From JBJXFE01 sp046153875 (GTDB taxonomy: Bacteria; Planctomycetota; Phycisphaerae; Phycisphaerales; UBA1924), in assembly GCA_046153875.1 (NCBI GenBank), contig JBJXFE010000036.1:1-25029 (forward strand): 25,029 nucleotides of DNA, written 5' to 3'. Below are positions 22,937-25,029 of the stretch, piece after piece (position 1 is the first letter of the stretch; every line of letters begins with the position of its first letter). A model generated the notes under the pieces. That model did no database searches. It was not told where the DNA came from and worked only from the letters and a program-made list of their open reading frames with translations. The position numbers and the translations under genes were made by a program.

Positions 22937-24892
22937 TCACGTCATCCGTTCGAGCACGAGCCAGGTGACGTCGTCGGCGCGTCCGTCGGGCTGGAAGGCG
23001 TCCACCTCGCGCACGCCCGCCTCGCAGATCTCGCGGGGGGTGTCGGCGCCGCGCCGACCGAGCCAGGCGATGAGCCGCTTTTCGCCGAAGAACTCGCCCC
23101 CGGTGGCCCGCGCCTCGAGCACGCCGTCGGTGTACATGATGAGGCGGTCGCCCAGGTCGAGCTTCTCCTCGCACTCGCGGTACACCTGCCCCTCCAGGGC
23201 TCCGACGACGGTGCCGGTGATCTCGCCGAAGGGTCGCGTGCGTCCCGCGGCGTCGGCGATGTACGGGCGGGGGTGCCCGGCGTTGGCGTAGCGGACCACG
23301 CCCGTGCTCGGGGCGTACTGCGCCACGATCAGCGTCACGAACATCGACTCGCTGTTCGTCCGCAGGAGCATCTCGTTGGCCCGCCCCAGGATCGCGGCGG
23401 GCGAACGCTCCCCCGCCGCGGCCAGGTCGCGGATCATCGTGCGGGTGACGGCCATGAACATCGCGGCGGGGACGCCCTTGCCCGACACGTCCGCCACCAC
23501 GACCGTCAGCAGGTCCTCGCCGGCGAAGAACACGTCGAAAAAATCCCCGCCGACGAACCGGGCCGGGGCACTCACGCCGTGGACACGGAACTCGGAGCGC
23601 TGGGGGAACTCGCGCGGCAGGAGGGAGAGCTGGATGTCCCGCGCGACACGCAGCTCGGTCTCGACGGCGTGCCGGGCCGCGGTTTCGCGGGTGAGGGCGC
23701 GCACATGCGTCTGCAGTCGGTCGAGCATGGCGTTGTACGCGCGGGCGAGGCGCCCGATCTCGTCGTTCGTGCGGATGCCCTCGACCCGCGCGTCGAGGTT
23801 TCCCTCCGAGAGCGACGAGACCGCCTGGGCCAGCACCCCCACGGGGCGCACGAGCCAGACGCTGATGGCGAGCACGACGATCAGGAGCCCGGCCATGGCC
23901 GCTACGCCGACGCCCGCGCGCCGCCACAGCACCGCGTACACCTGCCACATGATCGTGTTCTCATCGGCGACGCCCGCGAGGGCCCACCGCGGCGACGGCA
24001 CCGGGGCGTAGAAGGCGACCTGCTGCTCCTCGTCCTCGAGCCCCCGGATCGACTCGACGCCGCTCAGCTGCGCCAGCATCCGACGCACCAGCCGCTCGAT
24101 GTCCTTGCGGCCCCGCTGGATGGCTTCGTCCAGGGCCGACTTGCCCAGCTCCGCGTCGGGCCACGGGGCGACGATCAGCAATCCGCCGCGGCTGAGCAGG
24201 AAGATATCCGTCCCCGCGCGAACGCCGCGGATCGCCCGGTCGCGCAGGTCCGCGATGAGGACGTCCACGTTGACCGTCCCGCGGAAGGCACCGTCCTTGA
24301 AGAACGGCGCGACGAACGTCACCATCATCGCGTTCCCCGCGCCCTCGTCGAAAAAGGGCTCGGTCCAGAACGCCCGCCCGGTCTCGCGCGGGTAGCGGTA
24401 CCACTCCCACTTCGGATCGAGGTAGTCGTACGCGTCGGCCACGTCCATCCGCTGGAGCGTGTGCTCCCCGCGGAAGACGTAGGGGCAGAACAGGTCGGGG
24501 TTGGGCCGCGGCATCGGCCCGGGCGCCACGGGCAGGGGCGAGGGCGGACCGGCGGCACGCGGGCCGGCGAAGGCCCCGGGCTCGAACGCGACGCACGACC
24601 CGTAGATCAGGTCGTCGCTCTCGACGCTGCGTCGCAAAGCGTCGTACAGCATCGACTCGGAGGGGTTGGGCTCGACCTCCAGGAACCGCGCGGTCGCCAG
24701 CGCCATCTGCTGGATAGCCCGGCAATCGGCGTCGAGGCTGGCCGCGTAGCGCTGGGCGAGTTCCTGGGTGCGCTCGCGCGCCATCGCGAATGCCTCATGA
24801 CGCAGCCCGATGAAGTCGTAGGTCAGCAGAACGCCCAGCATGATCGCCAGCGGCCCGCCCACACCCAGGATCAGTTTCCAGCGGATCGGCAT
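22937..24892 (-). CDS. Sensor PP2C phosphatase: dCACHE-HAMP-SpoIIE (RsbU-like)
   Basis: A 651-residue membrane receptor that probably dephosphorylates an anti-sigma-factor antagonist or another partner-switch protein. In order: TM1 (about 6-26), an extracytoplasmic dCACHE-like sensor (about 30-320; DPKWEWYRYPRETGRAFWTE and GTVNVDVLIADLRD), TM2 (about 326-348), HAMP (RPVGVLAQAVSSLSEGNLDA, about 349-400), a coiled linker (ETELRVARDIQLSLLPREFP) and the PP2C domain (435-651). Metal aspartates are present: GGDFFD (450, 453), ADVSGKG (468), YTDG (589) and RADDVT (640/641), so the enzyme should be active. ATG at 24890-24892 was chosen over longer frames because they enter the insertion sequence. No sigma factor or antagonist is adjacent. 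The gene lies 31 bp from the end of the converging transporter gene. Confidence 0.92.
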   Translation of the reverse strand: MPIRWKLILGVGGPLAIMLGVLLTYDFIGLRHEAFAMARERTQELAQRYAASLDADCRAIQQMALATARFLEVEPNPSESMLYDALRRSVESDDLIYGSCVAFEPGAFAGPRAAGPPSPLPVAPGPMPRPNPDLFCPYVFRGEHTLQRMDVADAYDYLDPKWEWYRYPRETGRAFWTEPFFDEGAGNAMMVTFVAPFFKDGAFRGTVNVDVLIADLRDRAIRGVRAGTDIFLLSRGGLLIVAPWPDAELGKSALDEAIQRGRKDIERLVRRMLAQLSGVESIRGLEDEEQQVAFYAPVPSPRWALAGVADENTIMWQVYAVLWRRAGVGVAAMAGLLIVVLAISVWLVRPVGVLAQAVSSLSEGNLDARVEGIRTNDEIGRLARAYNAMLDRLQTHVRALTRETAARHAVETELRVARDIQLSLLPREFPQRSEFRVHGVSAPARFVGGDFFDVFFAGEDLLTVVVADVSGKGVPAAMFMAVTRTMIRDLAAAGERSPAAILGRANEMLLRTNSESMFVTLIVAQYAPSTGVVRYANAGHPRPYIADAAGRTRPFGEITGTVVGALEGQVYRECEEKLDLGDRLIMYTDGVLEARATGGEFFGEKRLIAWLGRRGADTPREICEAGVREVDAFQPDGRADDVTWLVLERMT

Positions 24893-24902
24893 CGGCGTGA
24901 GG

Positions 24903-24908
24903 AGTCTA
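24903..24908 (-). promoter_or_regulatory. Candidate -10 element of phosphatase gene, abutting the insertion sequence
   Basis: On the minus strand TAGACT ends ten bases before the ATG. The next base upstream (24909) is the first of the insertion sequence, so any -35 region must now be supplied by the element. No TTGACA-like hexamer is seen 16-19 bases upstream. Confidence 0.4.
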
Positions 24909-25029
24909 GAGCCTATCCCAGAACCTGTTTGAGCAGGAGGAGGGTGCAGCCGAGGTGCAGGAAGCCCTGGAACATCGCGGTGGACTTCTCGTAGCGGATG
25001 CACAGGCGGCGGAAGTTCTGGATCCACGA
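24909..25029. mobile_element. End of an IS5-family insertion sequence (partial, cut by window edge)
   Basis: The right-hand edge starts with GAGCCTATCCCAGAACC at 24909, in the style of IS5-family terminal repeats, and immediately contains the 3' end of a transposase frame on the minus strand. The other end, and so the partner repeat and target duplication, lie outside the window. The flanking CTA at 24906-24908 may be part of a target duplication. Confidence 0.75.
24913..25029 (-). CDS. IS5-family transposase, C-terminal 38 residues only
   Basis: Reading inward from the window edge, the frame gives SWIQNFRRLCIRYEKSTAMF then QGFLHLGCTLLLLKQVLG and a TAG stop at 24913-24915. RRLCIRYEKS is the last part of the DDE domain of IS5-family transposases, and the Glu is the likely third catalytic residue; FLHLGC is the usual C-terminal helix. 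The stop codon is inside the terminal repeat. The N-terminal bulk of the protein is outside the window, so whether the element is intact cannot be judged. Confidence 0.82.
   Translation of the reverse strand, partial: SWIQNFRRLCIRYEKSTAMFQGFLHLGCTLLLLKQVLG

Overview
The window is about 25 kb of gene-dense, high-GC chromosome (roughly 65-70% G+C by eye) with short intergenic gaps and frequent strand switches. It most likely comes from a planctomycete, perhaps of the Phycisphaerae type. That is an inference from three things: a tiny membrane protein headed by a CxxCGYDLRG...CPECG zinc ribbon, a divergent long membrane pyrophosphatase, and an acyl-CoA catabolic cluster mixing several enoyl-CoA hydratases with a VLCAD-like dehydrogenase. 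No rRNA, tRNA, CRISPR array or prophage was seen.

Bases 1-7633 (+ strand) form an acyl-CoA/branched-chain catabolic block: a methylcrotonyl-CoA-carboxylase-type carboxyltransferase (5' end outside the window), HMG-CoA lyase, a crotonase lacking both catalytic glutamates, a LiuC-type methylglutaconyl-CoA hydratase, a classical two-glutamate enoyl-CoA hydratase and a long acyl-CoA dehydrogenase. Carboxylase, hydratase and lyase fit the lower leucine pathway. No biotin carboxylase subunit or isovaleryl-CoA dehydrogenase lies inside the window. A 74-codon zinc-ribbon membrane protein sits antisense in the middle.

Bases 7661-15512 hold assorted single genes: a GNAT acetyltransferase, a metallo-beta-lactamase-fold hydrolase whose start is framed by a perfect palindrome, a DUF4442 hotdog protein, a 12-TM membrane protein of unknown role, epoxyqueuosine reductase QueG (overlapping the membrane protein tail to tail by 128 bp), a TIM-barrel sugar-isomerase-like protein with doubtful metal ligands, a small exported protein, tryptophan 2,3-dioxygenase and a putative lipoprotein.

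Bases 15610-18876 hold ribosomal protein S21 behind the best sigma70-like promoter of the window, then the membrane pyrophosphatase hppA ending in a textbook intrinsic terminator. Bases 18913-24892 hold a DinB-like protein, a secreted DUF1579-YCII fusion, an MFS transporter, a YhhQ-type queuosine-precursor transporter and a dCACHE-HAMP-PP2C (SpoIIE/RsbU-like) phosphatase. The last ~120 bases are the end of an IS5-family insertion sequence that abuts the phosphatase promoter.

Two themes cut across the genes. Many starts have a TAnnnT (-10-like) hexamer only 5-12 nt upstream and no Shine-Dalgarno sequence, which suggests leaderless or near-leaderless transcripts; other genes have longer leaders with clear GGAG-type sites. 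The carboxyltransferase carries an apparent in-frame insertion of roughly 85-100 residues in DNA of lower G+C. I did not find a clearly new multi-gene system. The best leads are the carboxylase insert, the double-glutamate-loss crotonase, the palindrome over the hydrolase start and the leaderless-promoter pattern.
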